From Methylotenera sp. (lineage in GTDB: Bacteria > Pseudomonadota > Gammaproteobacteria > Burkholderiales > Methylophilaceae): a DNA stretch of 64,000 nt. A model generated the notes under the pieces. That model was not told where the DNA came from, searched no databases, and saw nothing but the letters and a program-made list of their open reading frames with translations. Location of the stretch: assembly GCA_021732405.1 (NCBI GenBank), contig JAKFVB010000036.1:1-64000 (forward strand), in the 5' to 3' direction. Shown one piece after another: positions 27,431 through 36,760 of the stretch. The translations under genes were made by a program, and so were the position numbers. How positions within the stretch are numbered: the stretch's first letter is position 1; every line of letters starts with the position of its first letter.

Positions 27431-27917
27431 TTCAACTCAGCCTAATTTCAAACTATTAATCGCGCATCCAGGCTATTTTTTTGCATTAGGTTTTGGTAGC
27501 GGCTTAGCGCCTAAAGCACCCGGCACATTTGGCACGCTTATAGGCTTGCCGCTGTTTTGGTTGATGCTAGATTTAACATTCTCCACACAGTTAACCATTA
27601 TTTTATTGTTATTTTTGCTAGGCATTTATTGTTGCGACAAAACTGGTAAAGCACTTGGCGTAAGCGATCATGGCGGCATTGTATGGGATGAGATTGTCGC
27701 CATAATGTTAGTGCTTACTTTTACACCTAATCAATGGCTATGGTGGTTAATAGCGTTTCTACTATTCAGATTATTTGATATCTGGAAACCGTATCCGATT
27801 CGTCAATTTGACGCAAAACTTAAAAATGGTTTTGGCGTGATGTTTGATGATTTATTAGCGGCTATTTACGCGATTGTGAGTTTAAAACTACTGCTATGGA
27901 CAAACTTCATACTTTAG
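27414..27917 (+). CDS. pgpA: Phosphatidylglycerophosphatase A
   Basis: Dephosphorylates phosphatidylglycerol phosphate to phosphatidylglycerol in the inner membrane. The 167-residue protein has GTFGTLIGLPLFW, IVWDEIVAIM (with catalytic acidic residues) and FRLFDIWKPYPI. Only TTG starts are available. TTG at 27414 is the longest; TTG at 27423 (LANSTQPN) is better spaced from AAAAAAGG at 27404-27411 and may be the real one. It overlaps thiL at its start and cinA by 22 bases at its end. Confidence 0.92.
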   Translation: MIILANSTQPNFKLLIAHPGYFFALGFGSGLAPKAPGTFGTLIGLPLFWLMLDLTFSTQLTIILLLFLLGIYCCDKTGKALGVSDHGGIVWDEIVAIMLVLTFTPNQWLWWLIAFLLFRLFDIWKPYPIRQFDAKLKNGFGVMFDDLLAAIYAIVSLKLLLWTNFIL

Positions 27918-28420
27918 CCGAAACACTGGGCGCAGCACTTAAAGCGCGCGGCTACGTGCTTATTTTGGCAGAATCTTGCACAGGTGGCATGGTGGCAGAA
28001 GCCGTTACTAGTGTTGCTGGTAGCTCTGCGTGGTTTGATAGGGCTTATGTCACTTATAGCAATCAATCTAAAATTGATTTGCTAAATGTGTTAAGTGAAA
28101 CACTTAACAACCATGGCGCAGTGAGCGAGCAAACAGCAACAGAAATGGCTCTAGGTTGTATAAATAAAGTCTGTTTAAATAAAGCTGGGGGTATTCATGG
28201 CAAAAATTTAATTGCTGGCAGCATTACAGGCATAGCAGGGCCAGATGGCGGAACGGCGCAAAAGCCAGTTGGTAGCGTCTGTTTTGCATGGGCAAGTTCA
28301 GATGCGCCAGTTCAAACTCAAACAAAAGTGTTCAGCGGTAATCGCCAACAAATTCGCCAACAAGCAACCGTTTTTATGCTGGAAAATCTTATCCAAAGAT
28401 TAATATCTGCCAACACTTAA
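27896..28420 (+). CDS. CinA-C family nicotinamide-nucleotide amidohydrolase
   Basis: PncC-type deamidase that recycles NMN to nicotinate mononucleotide. The 174-residue protein is only the CinA C-terminal domain: the catalytic serine lies in AESCTGGMVA (S27), with AYVTYSNQSK, GAVSEQTA and AGSITGIAGPDGGTAQKPVGSV all matching. It overlaps pgpA by 22 bases. In many bacteria this gene precedes recA directly; here a minus-strand gene intervenes. Confidence 0.93.
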   Translation: MDKLHTLAETLGAALKARGYVLILAESCTGGMVAEAVTSVAGSSAWFDRAYVTYSNQSKIDLLNVLSETLNNHGAVSEQTATEMALGCINKVCLNKAGGIHGKNLIAGSITGIAGPDGGTAQKPVGSVCFAWASSDAPVQTQTKVFSGNRQQIRQQATVFMLENLIQRLISANT

Positions 28421-28448
28421 CAGTTGCTTTAGGTGAATTTTTTAATCA

Positions 28449-28769
28449 TTAGCGATGGCCATGACCGCGATGACCTCTGTGTCCGCCGTTATTCCAACCA
28501 TGGCGATTACCCTGATAATTGCGATAGCCAAATGATGCACGCGGCGCATAATAGTGTGGGTTACTGTAAATTACTCTTGGCGCACCATAGTAAGCATGTG
28601 GGTAATAGACTACAGGCGGTGCAGAATAGTATCTAACGGGTGGTGCGTAATATCCATGACCATAACCACCAACATTAATGCCGACACTAAATGAATCACC
28701 AGCAGTTGCAGTTGAAACTGCCGCCGTGCTTATTGCTAAAACGACCAATAACGAACTTAATGTTTTCAT
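28449..28769 (-). CDS. Secreted Tyr/Pro/His/Gly-rich protein
   Basis: Hypothetical 106-residue protein. The ATG at 28769, preceded by GGAGG, is preferred over an upstream in-frame start at 28805. A signal peptide (TLSSLLVVLAISTAAVSTATA) ends near residue 24. The mature part is low-complexity: Y/P-rich repeats such as YYAPPVRYYSAPPVVYYP, then a Gly/His/Arg-rich tail (GGHRGHRGHGHR). Similar tail compositions can bind metals or polyanions, but no function can be assigned. It is convergent with cinA and divergent from recA. Confidence 0.75.
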   Translation of the reverse strand: MKTLSSLLVVLAISTAAVSTATAGDSFSVGINVGGYGHGYYAPPVRYYSAPPVVYYPHAYYGAPRVIYSNPHYYAPRASFGYRNYQGNRHGWNNGGHRGHRGHGHR

Positions 28770-28964
28770 ATTTCCTCCAATTAAAACAACACTCCCTACA
28801 CTCAAAACGTATTCGCATTTAAAAAGTTGACTACGGGTATCAACAATTATTATTTTTTCACTCCTAAATACCTTAGCAATAAGGAGCAGTTAAGCTTACG
28901 TTTAAGTGCAAAATATGGAATAATTAGTAGTTAATTAAGTCCCTCAAAATAAAGGCAAAACCAC

Positions 28965-29993
28965 ATGGATGACAACAAAAGCAAAGCTCTCGCCGCCGCA
29001 CTTTCACAAATTGAAAAACAATTTGGCAAAGGCTCTATTATGCGGATGGGCGATGCCGATATTGGCGAAGATATTCAAGCCGTCTCAACTGGTTCGCTAG
29101 GTTTAGATATCGCTTTAGGCATTGGCGGCTTACCACGCGGCCGTGTGATTGAAATTTATGGCCCAGAATCTTCAGGCAAAACCACACTGACATTATCGGT
29201 GATTGCCGAAATGCAAAAAGTCGGTGGCGTTGCCGCGTTTATTGATGCTGAGCATGCGCTTGACCCACAATATGCTGCTAAATTAGGTGTTAATGTACCA
29301 GAGCTATTGATTTCTCAGCCTGATACAGGCGAACAAGCGCTTGAAATCGTGGATATGTTAGTGCGCTCAGGCTCTGTGGATATTGTGGTAGTCGACTCAG
29401 TTGCCGCTTTAACGCCGCGCGCCGAGATTGAAGGCGAAATGGGCGATTCGCACATGGGCTTGCAAGCACGTTTAATGTCACAAGCTTTGCGTAAACTCAC
29501 AGGCAATATCAAACGTACCAATACCATGGTGATCTTTATTAACCAGATTCGCATGAAAATCGGTGTAATGTTTGGCAACCCAGAAACCACTACTGGCGGT
29601 AACGCGCTTAAATTCTACGCCTCTGTACGCTTGGATATTCGCCGCACTGGTGCAATCAAGAAAGGTGACGAAGTCACGGGTTCTGAAACACGCGTAAAAG
29701 TGATTAAAAACAAAGTCGCGCCGCCGTTTAAACAAGCTGAATTCGACATCATGTACGGCGAAGGCATTTCACGTTTGGGTGAAGTGATTGAGCTGGGTTC
29801 TAACCTAAAATTTGTGGAAAAAGCGGGCGCTTGGTATAGCTACAATGGCGAAAAAATTGGCCAAGGTAAAGAAAACGCCAAAGAATATCTGCGCGAACAC
29901 CCAGAAATGGCGGCCGAAATCGAGGCTAAAATCCGCGCTAATGCTAAAAAATTAGCTGATGCAATGCCATCTGCACGCACTGAGGATGACTAA
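28965..29993 (+). CDS. recA: Recombinase RecA
   Basis: Strand-exchange ATPase for homologous recombination and SOS coprotease. The 342-residue protein has Walker A GPESSGKT (66-73), [19 protein letters not shown], loop L2 around [26 protein letters not shown], and a C-terminal acidic tail ending ARTEDD. The 195 bases upstream hold no CTGT-N8-ACAG LexA box that I can find. A weak promoter candidate is TTACGT-17-AATAAT. recX follows after 21 bases. Confidence 0.99.
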   Translation: MDDNKSKALAAALSQIEKQFGKGSIMRMGDADIGEDIQAVSTGSLGLDIALGIGGLPRGRVIEIYGPESSGKTTLTLSVIAEMQKVGGVAAFIDAEHALDPQYAAKLGVNVPELLISQPDTGEQALEIVDMLVRSGSVDIVVVDSVAALTPRAEIEGEMGDSHMGLQARLMSQALRKLTGNIKRTNTMVIFINQIRMKIGVMFGNPETTTGGNALKFYASVRLDIRRTGAIKKGDEVTGSETRVKVIKNKVAPPFKQAEFDIMYGEGISRLGEVIELGSNLKFVEKAGAWYSYNGEKIGQGKENAKEYLREHPEMAAEIEAKIRANAKKLADAMPSARTEDD

Positions 29994-30014
29994 CTTTAGT
30001 TATTGAGATTTTAA

Positions 30015-30488
30015 TTGTTTAATAAAAAATCTCAGCCTGAAAAATCGCTGCGTCAGCGTGCGCTAGAGTATTTAGGCAAGCGCGAATATTCATACAAAGA
30101 GTTAGGGCAAAAGTTAAAGCCTTACCTTGATGAAAATGATGATGCAGATAGTATTACCGCGATTTTGGATGATTTTAAAACGCGCGGCTGGTTAAGTGAT
30201 GCGCGCTTTACTGAACAAATGGTGCATGCGCGCAGGGCAAAATTTGGTAGCAGTAAAATCATTCATGAACTGCGTGAAAAAGGTGTTGAAAGCAGTTTAA
30301 TTGAAGGTGCGGTTGAGCAACTAAAAGAAACAGAATTGGCAAGCGCCAAAGAGATTTGGCAAAAAAAATATAAAAATGCACCCGAAAATCGCGATGAATG
30401 GGCAAAACAAGCCCGTTTTTTACAAAGTCGCGGGTTTGGTTTTGACACTATAAAAAAAGTACTGAATTTACAAACAGATGACGATTAA
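30015..30488 (+). CDS. recX: Regulatory protein RecX
   Basis: Binds RecA filaments and limits their activity. The 157-residue all-helical protein shows the RecX repeats: [46 protein letters not shown] and [16 protein letters not shown]. It starts at TTG ([10 protein letters not shown]); I see no better codon. It lies 21 bases after recA and overlaps alaS by 11 bases, the classic recA-recX-alaS order. Confidence 0.94.
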   Translation: MFNKKSQPEKSLRQRALEYLGKREYSYKELGQKLKPYLDENDDADSITAILDDFKTRGWLSDARFTEQMVHARRAKFGSSKIIHELREKGVESSLIEGAVEQLKETELASAKEIWQKKYKNAPENRDEWAKQARFLQSRGFGFDTIKKVLNLQTDDD

Positions 30489-33129
30489 ATTAAGCAACCC
30501 TATCCCTGGCAAAGCGCCTAGCTCAAACGAAATCCGCCAAGCATTTTTAGATTTCTTTGCTTCCAAAGGCCATGAAATCGTTGCTTCCAGCTCACTGGTG
30601 CCGCATGGCGACCCTACCCTGCTATTTACCAACGCAGGCATGAACCAATTTAAAGACGTATTCTTAGGTTTTGATAAACGCAGCTATACGCGCGCGACTT
30701 CAAGCCAAAAATGTGTACGAGCTGGCGGCAAGCACAATGACTTGGAAAACGTCGGCTATACCGCACGTCATCATACTTTCTTTGAGATGCTGGGAAATTT
30801 TAGCTTTGGCGATTATTTCAAAGTTGAAGCAATTAGCTATGCGTGGGAATTGCTGACCGAAGTCTTTCAATTACCAAAAGACAAACTCACTGTTACCGTT
30901 TATGCCGACGATGATGAAGCATACAACATTTGGCATAACACGATTGGCGTACCTAAAGAACGCATTATCCGTATTGGCGATAACAAAGGCGCACGTTACG
31001 CTTCTGATAACTTTTGGATGATGGGCGATACTGGCCCCTGCGGCCCTTGCACAGAGATTTTCTATGATCATGGCGAACATCATTTCGGCGGCCCGCCAGG
31101 CAGCCCAGATGAAGACGGCGACCGTTTTATTGAGATCTGGAATAACGTATTTATGCAATTTAACCGTGATGAAGAGGGTGTCATGCATAAATTGCCTAAA
31201 CCAAGTGTGGATACGGGCATGGGTTTAGAGCGTATTTCTGCGGTATTGCAGCACGTGCATGCAAACTACGAAATTGACTTATTTACCACGCTAATCAATG
31301 CCGCTGCGCGCGAAACGCATACAGCTGATTTAAGCAGCCCAAGCCTAAAAGTGCTGGCCGACCATATTCGTGCTTGTAGCTTCTTAATTGCAGATGGCGT
31401 GATTCCGGGTAATGAAGGTCGTGGCTATGTGCTGCGCCGCATCATCCGTCGAGCCATTCGCCATGGTTATAAATTGGGCGCACGCAAGGCCTTTTTCCAT
31501 AAAATGGTGGCCGATTTAGTCACTGAAATGGGCTTTGCCTATCCTGATTTAAACGCAAATCAAGCACGCATCACCGACATGCTTAAACTGGAAGAAGACC
31601 GCTTTTTTGAGACGATTGAAAATGGCATGGCGATTTTGGAAACAGAATTGGCTGCCACTCAAAGCGTTTTTAATGGCGAAACTGCATTTAAGTTGCACGA
31701 TACCTATGGTTTCCCGCTAGATTTAACCGCAGATATTTGCCGCGAACGCAACGTAACGGTAGATACAACCGCATTTGATACCGCCATGGCGCGCCAAAAA
31801 GAGCAGGCGCGCTCGGCGGGTAAATTCAAAATGGCGACTAATCTGGACTATTCAGGCAATAGCACCGATTTCAAAGGCTACGATTCATTAGATACAAGCG
31901 CCACTGTTTTAGCGCTTTATAAAGACAGCATTGCAGTAGCATCTTTAAACGAAGGTGAGCAAGGCATTGTAGTGTTAGATAGCACACCGTTTTATGCAGA
32001 GTCTGGCGGGCAAATTGGTGACAATGGTATATTAAAATCTGACAATGGTATTTTTGCAGTAGAAGATACGCAGAAGATTCAAGCGGCTGTGTTTGGTCAT
32101 CATGGCGTATTAAAAACCGGCACACTCAACGTAGGTGATGTAGTGAAAGCCAATGTAGATATTGCATCGCGTAACGATACTATGCGTAATCACTCTGCCA
32201 CGCATTTGATGCACAAAGCCTTGCGCGAAGTATTAGGTGAGCATGTACAACAAAAAGGTAGCTTGGTCGATAGCGAAAAAACGCGTTTTGACTTTGTGCA
32301 CAATGCGCCCATGACGGATGCTGAAATCGCCAAGGTAGAGGCCCTTGTGAATGCTGAGATTTTAAGCAATGCTGCCACGCAAGCGCGCGTGATGGATATC
32401 GAATCGGCGCAGAAAACCGGTGCCATGATGCTGTTTGGCGAAAAATATGGCGATGAAGTGCGTGTGCTGGATATCGGCTCAAGCCGCGAGTTATGTGGCG
32501 GCACGCATGTACAAAGAACAGGCGATATCGGGCTATTCAAAATCATCAGCGAAAGCGGTGTTGCTGCTGGAGTGCGTCGTGTTGAAGCGACTACTGGTAA
32601 CGGTGCGTTGAAACTAATTAACAGCCAACAGGCATTAATCACCCAACTGGCCAGCGATTTAAAAGCGCCTGCTGGCGAAATCGTCAACAAAGTTGCACAA
32701 TTATCTGATCACGCTAAATCTTTAGAAAAAGAACTGGCGCGACTGAAATCAAAACTGGCCTCAAGCCAAGGTGATGATTTGTTAAGCCAAGCAATTGATA
32801 TCGCTGGTGCTAAAGTGTTAGCAGCCACATTAGAAGGTGCCGATGCAAACGCTTTGCGCGAAACCATGGATAAGCTGAAAGATAAACTTAAATCGGCAGC
32901 GATTGTTTTAGCCAGCGTCAATGAAGGCAAAGTAAGCGTAGCAGCAGGCATCACACCTGATTTGATCAGCAAAATCAAGGCTGGAGATTTGGTTAACTTT
33001 GTGGCGCAACAGGTTGGTGGCAAAGGCGGCGGCAAACCAGACATGGCAATGGCAGGCGGTACTGATGCCAGCCAACTACCAAAAGCATTAGCAAGTGTAA
33101 AAGACTGGGTAAGCAGCAAATTATCATAA
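30478..33129 (+). CDS. alaS: Alanine--tRNA ligase
   Basis: Charges tRNA-Ala and edits Ser/Gly mischarging. The 883-residue protein has the class II catalytic core at the N terminus ([34 protein letters not shown]). The editing domain has the zinc-binding H572-X3-H576 (HSATH) and C673-X3-H677 (CGGTH). The C-Ala domain at the end is Gly-rich ([16 protein letters not shown]). Length is near the family's 870-880. It overlaps recX by 11 bases. Confidence 0.98.
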   Translation: MTIKLSNPIPGKAPSSNEIRQAFLDFFASKGHEIVASSSLVPHGDPTLLFTNAGMNQFKDVFLGFDKRSYTRATSSQKCVRAGGKHNDLENVGYTARHHTFFEMLGNFSFGDYFKVEAISYAWELLTEVFQLPKDKLTVTVYADDDEAYNIWHNTIGVPKERIIRIGDNKGARYASDNFWMMGDTGPCGPCTEIFYDHGEHHFGGPPGSPDEDGDRFIEIWNNVFMQFNRDEEGVMHKLPKPSVDTGMGLERISAVLQHVHANYEIDLFTTLINAAARETHTADLSSPSLKVLADHIRACSFLIADGVIPGNEGRGYVLRRIIRRAIRHGYKLGARKAFFHKMVADLVTEMGFAYPDLNANQARITDMLKLEEDRFFETIENGMAILETELAATQSVFNGETAFKLHDTYGFPLDLTADICRERNVTVDTTAFDTAMARQKEQARSAGKFKMATNLDYSGNSTDFKGYDSLDTSATVLALYKDSIAVASLNEGEQGIVVLDSTPFYAESGGQIGDNGILKSDNGIFAVEDTQKIQAAVFGHHGVLKTGTLNVGDVVKANVDIASRNDTMRNHSATHLMHKALREVLGEHVQQKGSLVDSEKTRFDFVHNAPMTDAEIAKVEALVNAEILSNAATQARVMDIESAQKTGAMMLFGEKYGDEVRVLDIGSSRELCGGTHVQRTGDIGLFKIISESGVAAGVRRVEATTGNGALKLINSQQALITQLASDLKAPAGEIVNKVAQLSDHAKSLEKELARLKSKLASSQGDDLLSQAIDIAGAKVLAATLEGADANALRETMDKLKDKLKSAAIVLASVNEGKVSVAAGITPDLISKIKAGDLVNFVAQQVGGKGGGKPDMAMAGGTDASQLPKALASVKDWVSSKLS

Positions 33130-33157
33130 AAACTTAACAATATTTTAGAGCTAAAAA

Positions 33158-34393
33158 ATGGCATTAATTGTACAAAAATATGGCGGAACATCCGTCGCGA
33201 ATCCTGAGCGTATTCGGAATGTGGCTAGGCGCGTTGCACGTTACAAGGCGATGGGGCATCAAATAGTCGTTGTCGTTTCTGCGATGTCTGGCGAAACCAA
33301 TAAGCTGATCGCACTAGCAAAAGAAGTGATGGCAGAACCAGATCCGCGCGAATTAGATGTAATGATTTCCACCGGTGAGCAAGTTACTATCGGCATGACT
33401 GCATTGGCGTTAATGGAGCTGGGCATCAAAGCTAAAAGCTATACGGGTACGCAGGTCAAAATCTTAACCGATGATTCGCATACTAAAGCGCGTATTTTAG
33501 ATATTGATGAATATAATCTCAAACAAGACCTGAATGATGGATATGTATGCGTGGTTGCTGGCTTTCAAGGCGTGGATGAATTTGGCAATATTACGACGCT
33601 GGGACGTGGCGGCTCTGATACCACTGGCGTCGCACTGGCAGCGGCTTTAAAAGCAGATGAATGTCAGATATACACTGATGTGGATGGCGTTTATACGACA
33701 GACCCGCGCGTGGTGCCTGAAGCGCGCCGCTTGGATAAAATCACCTTTGAAGAGATGCTGGAGCTTGCCTCACAAGGCAGCAAAGTATTGCAAATACGCT
33801 CAGTTGAATTTGCCGGTAAATATAAAGTGAAGTTACGTGTGCTTTCGAGTTTTGAAGATGAAGGCGACGGCACTTTGATCACATTTGAGGAAGATAGTAA
33901 GGAAAACGACATGGAAGACCCAATCATCTCTGGCATTGCTTTTAATCGCGATGAAGCCAAAATTATCGTACTCGGCGTGCCAGATAAGCCTGGTATCGCA
34001 TACCAAATCTTAGGCCCGATTGCTGACGCGAATATCGATGTGGATATGATTATCCAAAATACAGGTGCAGACGGCACAACCGACTTTACCTTTACTGTGC
34101 ACAAAAATGAAATGGGCAAAGCGCTGGCAGTGTTGCGTGAAAAAGTTCAAGGCCACATCAATGCGCGCGAAATCAGTGGCGATGACAAAATCGCCAAAGT
34201 TTCTGTAGTCGGTATCGGCATGCGTTCACACGTAGGTATCGCCAGCCAGATGTTCCGCACGCTGGCCGAAGAAGGCATCAATATTCAAATGATTTCAACA
34301 TCAGAAATCAAAATCGCCGTGGTCATCGATGAAAAGTATATGGAACTTGCCGTGCGTGTGTTGCACAAAGCATTTGAGCTAGAAGAAGCTTAA
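33158..34393 (+). CDS. lysC: Aspartate kinase
   Basis: Phosphorylates aspartate, the first step to Lys, Thr, Met and diaminopimelate. The 411-residue protein begins MALIVQKYGGTSVANPERI with the kinase signature, has GRGGSDTTGVALAAAL and IYTDVDGVYTTDPR, and ends with two ACT regulatory domains (from about residue 265). This fits a monofunctional, feedback-inhibited enzyme. Single-gene unit 28 bases after alaS, followed by a short hairpin. Confidence 0.96.
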   Translation: MALIVQKYGGTSVANPERIRNVARRVARYKAMGHQIVVVVSAMSGETNKLIALAKEVMAEPDPRELDVMISTGEQVTIGMTALALMELGIKAKSYTGTQVKILTDDSHTKARILDIDEYNLKQDLNDGYVCVVAGFQGVDEFGNITTLGRGGSDTTGVALAAALKADECQIYTDVDGVYTTDPRVVPEARRLDKITFEEMLELASQGSKVLQIRSVEFAGKYKVKLRVLSSFEDEGDGTLITFEEDSKENDMEDPIISGIAFNRDEAKIIVLGVPDKPGIAYQILGPIADANIDVDMIIQNTGADGTTDFTFTVHKNEMGKALAVLREKVQGHINAREISGDDKIAKVSVVGIGMRSHVGIASQMFRTLAEEGINIQMISTSEIKIAVVIDEKYMELAVRVLHKAFELEEA

Positions 34394-34423
34394 TAAAGAT
34401 AAATCTATTAATTGACTAAATTA

Positions 34424-34445
34424 GGCTTAGCATAAGCCGACTTTT
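34424..34445 (+). terminator. Short terminator after lysC
   Basis: The stem GGCTTA / TAAGCC with a GCA loop is followed by GACTTTT. It is six base pairs only, so moderate strength. It sits immediately before the tRNA promoter. Confidence 0.5.
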
Positions 34446-34447
34446 AA

Positions 34448-34476
34448 TTGATTTTTAAGGCAATTTCCAGTAATAT
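34448..34476 (+). promoter_or_regulatory. Promoter of tRNA-Ser
   Basis: -35 TTGATT (34448-34453), 17-base spacer, -10 TAATAT (34471-34476), then a GC-rich discriminator CGCGCCC. Such discriminators are typical of stringently controlled stable-RNA promoters. Confidence 0.7.
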
Positions 34477-34524
34477 CGCGCCCTTAATTCAGTAACATGA
34501 ATTGATAGCGTAAAGTCATAAAAC

Positions 34525-34618
34525 GGAGAGCTGGCCGAGTGGTCGAAGGCACTTCCCTGCTAAGGAAGCATACGGGCTTAAATCTGTATCGAGGGTTCGA
34601 ATCCCTCGCTCTCCGCCA
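34525..34618 (+). tRNA. tRNA-Ser(GCT)
   Basis: A 94-base cloverleaf with long variable arm. The acceptor stem is GGAGAGC/GCTCTCC, the anticodon stem CTTCC/GGAAG encloses CTGCTAA (anticodon GCT, reads AGC/AGU), the T-arm is GAGGGTTCGAATCCCTC, and the encoded 3' end is GCCA. Confidence 0.97.
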
Positions 34619-34670
34619 GTTTTATCCTTAAGAATGGTGTTTAGTTCTTTTAGAAACAAGCGGTTTAGAC

Positions 34671-34676
34671 TATAAT
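34671..34676 (+). promoter_or_regulatory. -10 box of tRNA-Arg promoter
   Basis: Consensus TATAAT followed by a GC-rich discriminator (GTCGCGC), 10 bases before the tRNA. The -35 region is AT-rich (TTTAGA at about 34649) and not close to consensus. The tRNA may also be read through from tRNA-Ser. Confidence 0.6.
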
Positions 34677-34685
34677 GTCGCGCAT

Positions 34686-34762
34686 GCGCCCGTAGCTCAG
34701 CTGGATAGAGTACTTGGCTACGAACCAAGGGGTCAGGAGTTCGAATCTCTTCGGGCGCACCA
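34686..34762 (+). tRNA. tRNA-Arg(ACG), integration target
   Basis: A 77-base tRNA: acceptor stem GCGCCCG/CGGGCGC, anticodon stem CTTGG/CCAAG with loop CTACGAA (anticodon ACG), T-loop GTTCGAA, and encoded CCA. Its last ten bases form the left direct repeat of the integrated element, so the 3' end seen today comes with the element. The acceptor stem is fully paired, so the tRNA should still work. The serine recombinase gene reads through its 3' half on the other strand. Confidence 0.98.
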
Positions 34763-36349
34763 ATCAGTGATAGAAGTGGGCACTTGTCTCAGGTGACCCA
34801 CTTTTATTTTGTCCATTGAAACTGCATGCATTAAAGCACCATAGCTGCCTTTTATCGTGGCAGTGTGATCAGTCACTACAATTTCATCCACTAGCAGGTT
34901 TAAATAACTTTTTGCGAGTGCCGAGTCTTTCGCTAAGAATTTAGTTTTCAAGGTGTTGGCAAATGCTTCTACTTGGCTGGACTTGAGCTGGTCTACAGAG
35001 AGCGAATGATCTCGTCGAACGCCAGCTAATTCGATTAACAGAGCATCTCGTGCCGACTTGTTTTGTTGAGCGCGTCTTTGTACAGTTTCATCTAAATCAA
35101 TCGTACCTGTCTCGATTGCCTCTAATAAACGCCCTTGCCGTTCTTCGATTAACTTCACTTGTCGATTGAGTTGGTTTACTCGCTCTTGCTGGGCGTCTTT
35201 TGAAGTTTTCATACGCTTGCGTAATGCCACCATCATGATTTGCACGCGACTTGGCGTAAATACCTGATCCGCTAATCTATTAAGCACTTGCTGATCAGTT
35301 TTCTCCATTGATAGGTTGCCGCTGCTGCAAGCCTCATTGCCTTTATTTTGGCGTGTGGTGCATTTATAGTATTTATAGCGTCCACTTCTGCCAGTCACTA
35401 ATGTCATGCTGCCACCACATTCGCCACACTTGATTAAGCCAGTCAGCAATGTCGGTGATGATGTGATACGTGGCGGCGTTTTGGCAGGTGCGCGCAGCTC
35501 GCGCTTGCGCCTCACCTGCTCAAAACTTGCCGCATCTACGATCAACGGAATAGGTGTTTTGATCCATTCAGTTGGTGCGCGTTTTTGGAGCGTTTTAGAA
35601 TCAATTACATTGAAATAGTAATCACCCATGTAAAGCGTATCAGATAAGACTTTATGCACTTTCTGAATACCCCAAACATTGCCCCGCATCAGCAAGCCTT
35701 TATCATTCATATGCTTTGTGATTTCTTTAATGCCGAGCACTTTGCCTTGATAGCCGTTAAGGTATAAGTCATAGATCATTTTGACAATGCCAGCCTCAGC
35801 TTCGTTAATTTGCAATTTCTTCTTTTTACGTCCGTGACTGCCTGATGTTTCAGTCGCAACTGCCATATAGCCGAAAGGTGGTTTTGAGCCGTTAAAAAAA
35901 CCCTGACGAGCATTTTCTTTCATGGCGCGTGAAGTGTGTTTAGAGTTCTCTTTAGAGTTATATTCATCAAAGGTGCTGATGATCCTTCTCATCATCTCCC
36001 CTGCTGAATCGTCTGTGGTTAATTGCGTTATGGAGATTACATTAACTTTATTCTTCTTAAGTTTGCGTTCATACACGCCAAACTGAATTGCATCTCGAAA
36101 AAAGCGTGAAAGGCTGTGAATGATAATGGCTTCAAATGCTTGAGGCTTTTGTGCTGCATCATGAATTAGCTGCTGGAATATCGGGCGTTTGTCATCCGTT
36201 GCAGATGCACCTGGTTCAATGTACTCATGCACGACTAAATTACCGTTAGCTTTGCACCATTCGTGTAGCTGTCTCAACTGATCAGGTATAGAAAGATCGT
36301 TGTCTGCTTGTCTAGTGGTTGAAACGCGAGCATATAGGGCTACGTGCAT
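34733..36349 (-). CDS. Large serine recombinase (integrase)
   Basis: Site-specific recombinase of the resolvase/invertase superfamily, presumably driving integration into tRNA-Arg. The ATG at 36349 with GGAG seven bases upstream gives 538 residues (a TTG four codons earlier is rejected). The catalytic domain starts MHVALYARVSTTRQ with the nucleophile S10, and RPIFQQLI and SLSRFFRD lie further on. A recombinase domain follows (PPFGY…), then a zinc ribbon (CGECGG…KCTTR…ACSSG, about 310-355) and a coiled coil (about 375-440). The last nine residues (WCARRDSNS) are encoded by the antisense of tRNA-Arg. It lies 19 bases after the 47-residue gene. Confidence 0.92.
   Translation of the reverse strand: MHVALYARVSTTRQADNDLSIPDQLRQLHEWCKANGNLVVHEYIEPGASATDDKRPIFQQLIHDAAQKPQAFEAIIIHSLSRFFRDAIQFGVYERKLKKNKVNVISITQLTTDDSAGEMMRRIISTFDEYNSKENSKHTSRAMKENARQGFFNGSKPPFGYMAVATETSGSHGRKKKKLQINEAEAGIVKMIYDLYLNGYQGKVLGIKEITKHMNDKGLLMRGNVWGIQKVHKVLSDTLYMGDYYFNVIDSKTLQKRAPTEWIKTPIPLIVDAASFEQVRRKRELRAPAKTPPRITSSPTLLTGLIKCGECGGSMTLVTGRSGRYKYYKCTTRQNKGNEACSSGNLSMEKTDQQVLNRLADQVFTPSRVQIMMVALRKRMKTSKDAQQERVNQLNRQVKLIEERQGRLLEAIETGTIDLDETVQRRAQQNKSARDALLIELAGVRRDHSLSVDQLKSSQVEAFANTLKTKFLAKDSALAKSYLNLLVDEIVVTDHTATIKGSYGALMHAVSMDKIKVGHLRQVPTSITDWCARRDSNS
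34753..34762 (+). repeat. Left attachment-site repeat (attL core)
   Basis: GGGCGCACCA, the last ten bases of tRNA-Arg, identical to 39159-39168. Bases on both sides differ from those at the right copy, apart from scattered matches. Confidence 0.8.
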
Positions 36350-36368
36350 GAGGTTCTCCAATTACAGT

Positions 36369-36512
36369 TTAAACATTCTGATCATCTTGCATCATCGCAA
36401 GAATTAAATCAGGCATAACCGATTCAATTAATGCTAATTCTTCAAGCGTAATATTGGCAGCAATATCTTGAGTGACATATTGAATGTCGAATTCTAAATA
36501 ATCTTCGTTCAC
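36369..36512 (-). CDS. Hypothetical 47-residue acidic protein
   Basis: A GTG start overlaps the stop of the preceding gene (GTGA), a strong coupling signal. The product begins (M)NEDYLEFDIQYVTQDIAANI and is very acidic, mostly helical by eye (TLEELALIESVMPDLILAMMQ). No family is recognised. It lies between the 83-residue gene and the recombinase in the same operon and is short enough to be missed by automatic annotation. Possible roles include accessory replication or recombination-directionality functions, but nothing in the sequence proves this. Confidence 0.6.
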   Translation of the reverse strand: MNEDYLEFDIQYVTQDIAANITLEELALIESVMPDLILAMMQDDQNV

Positions 36513-36760
36513 TCATTTGAGCACCCCCTTTCTTGCGTGGTATATTCCTGCCCATTCCTGTTTTTAATTGAATGATTTCCTTCATTCAATAATTGATCTA
36601 ATTCTGATTCTAAGCCGTTTTTGCCAAGCTCATCTAATACTAAACTTCTGTAAGCTTTGAATTGGTTTTCAGTCATAGCGATTTGCGCATATGTGAGTAT
36701 TTTACTTTTGCGAACATCCAGCAATGCTTTGATTGATTTTAATAAGTGAGCCGCTACCAT
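36509..36760 (-). CDS. Hypothetical 83-residue protein
   Basis: ATG at 36760 overlaps the rep stop by seven bases (ATGGTAG). The product starts MVAAHLLKSIKALLDVRKSK and is charged and helical (MTENQFKAYRSLVLDELGK; LESELDQLLNEG), with no membrane helix or Cys/His motif. I do not recognise the family. Its tight packing between rep and the 47-residue gene suggests a role in replication control or excision of the element. Confidence 0.7.
   Translation of the reverse strand: MVAAHLLKSIKALLDVRKSKILTYAQIAMTENQFKAYRSLVLDELGKNGLESELDQLLNEGNHSIKNRNGQEYTTQERGCSNE

Noticed and set aside
28826-28844. GTTGA-N9-TCAAC inverted repeat upstream of recA as an FNR site
   Set aside because: FNR sites are TTGAT-N4-ATCAA with six bases between TTGA and TCAA; here the spacing is nine.
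34516-34728. Minus-strand open frame across the two tRNA genes (includes ERGIRTLDT-like sequence)
   Set aside because: It is the antisense of tRNA-Ser and tRNA-Arg, a well-known spurious protein signature, with no ribosome-binding site of its own.
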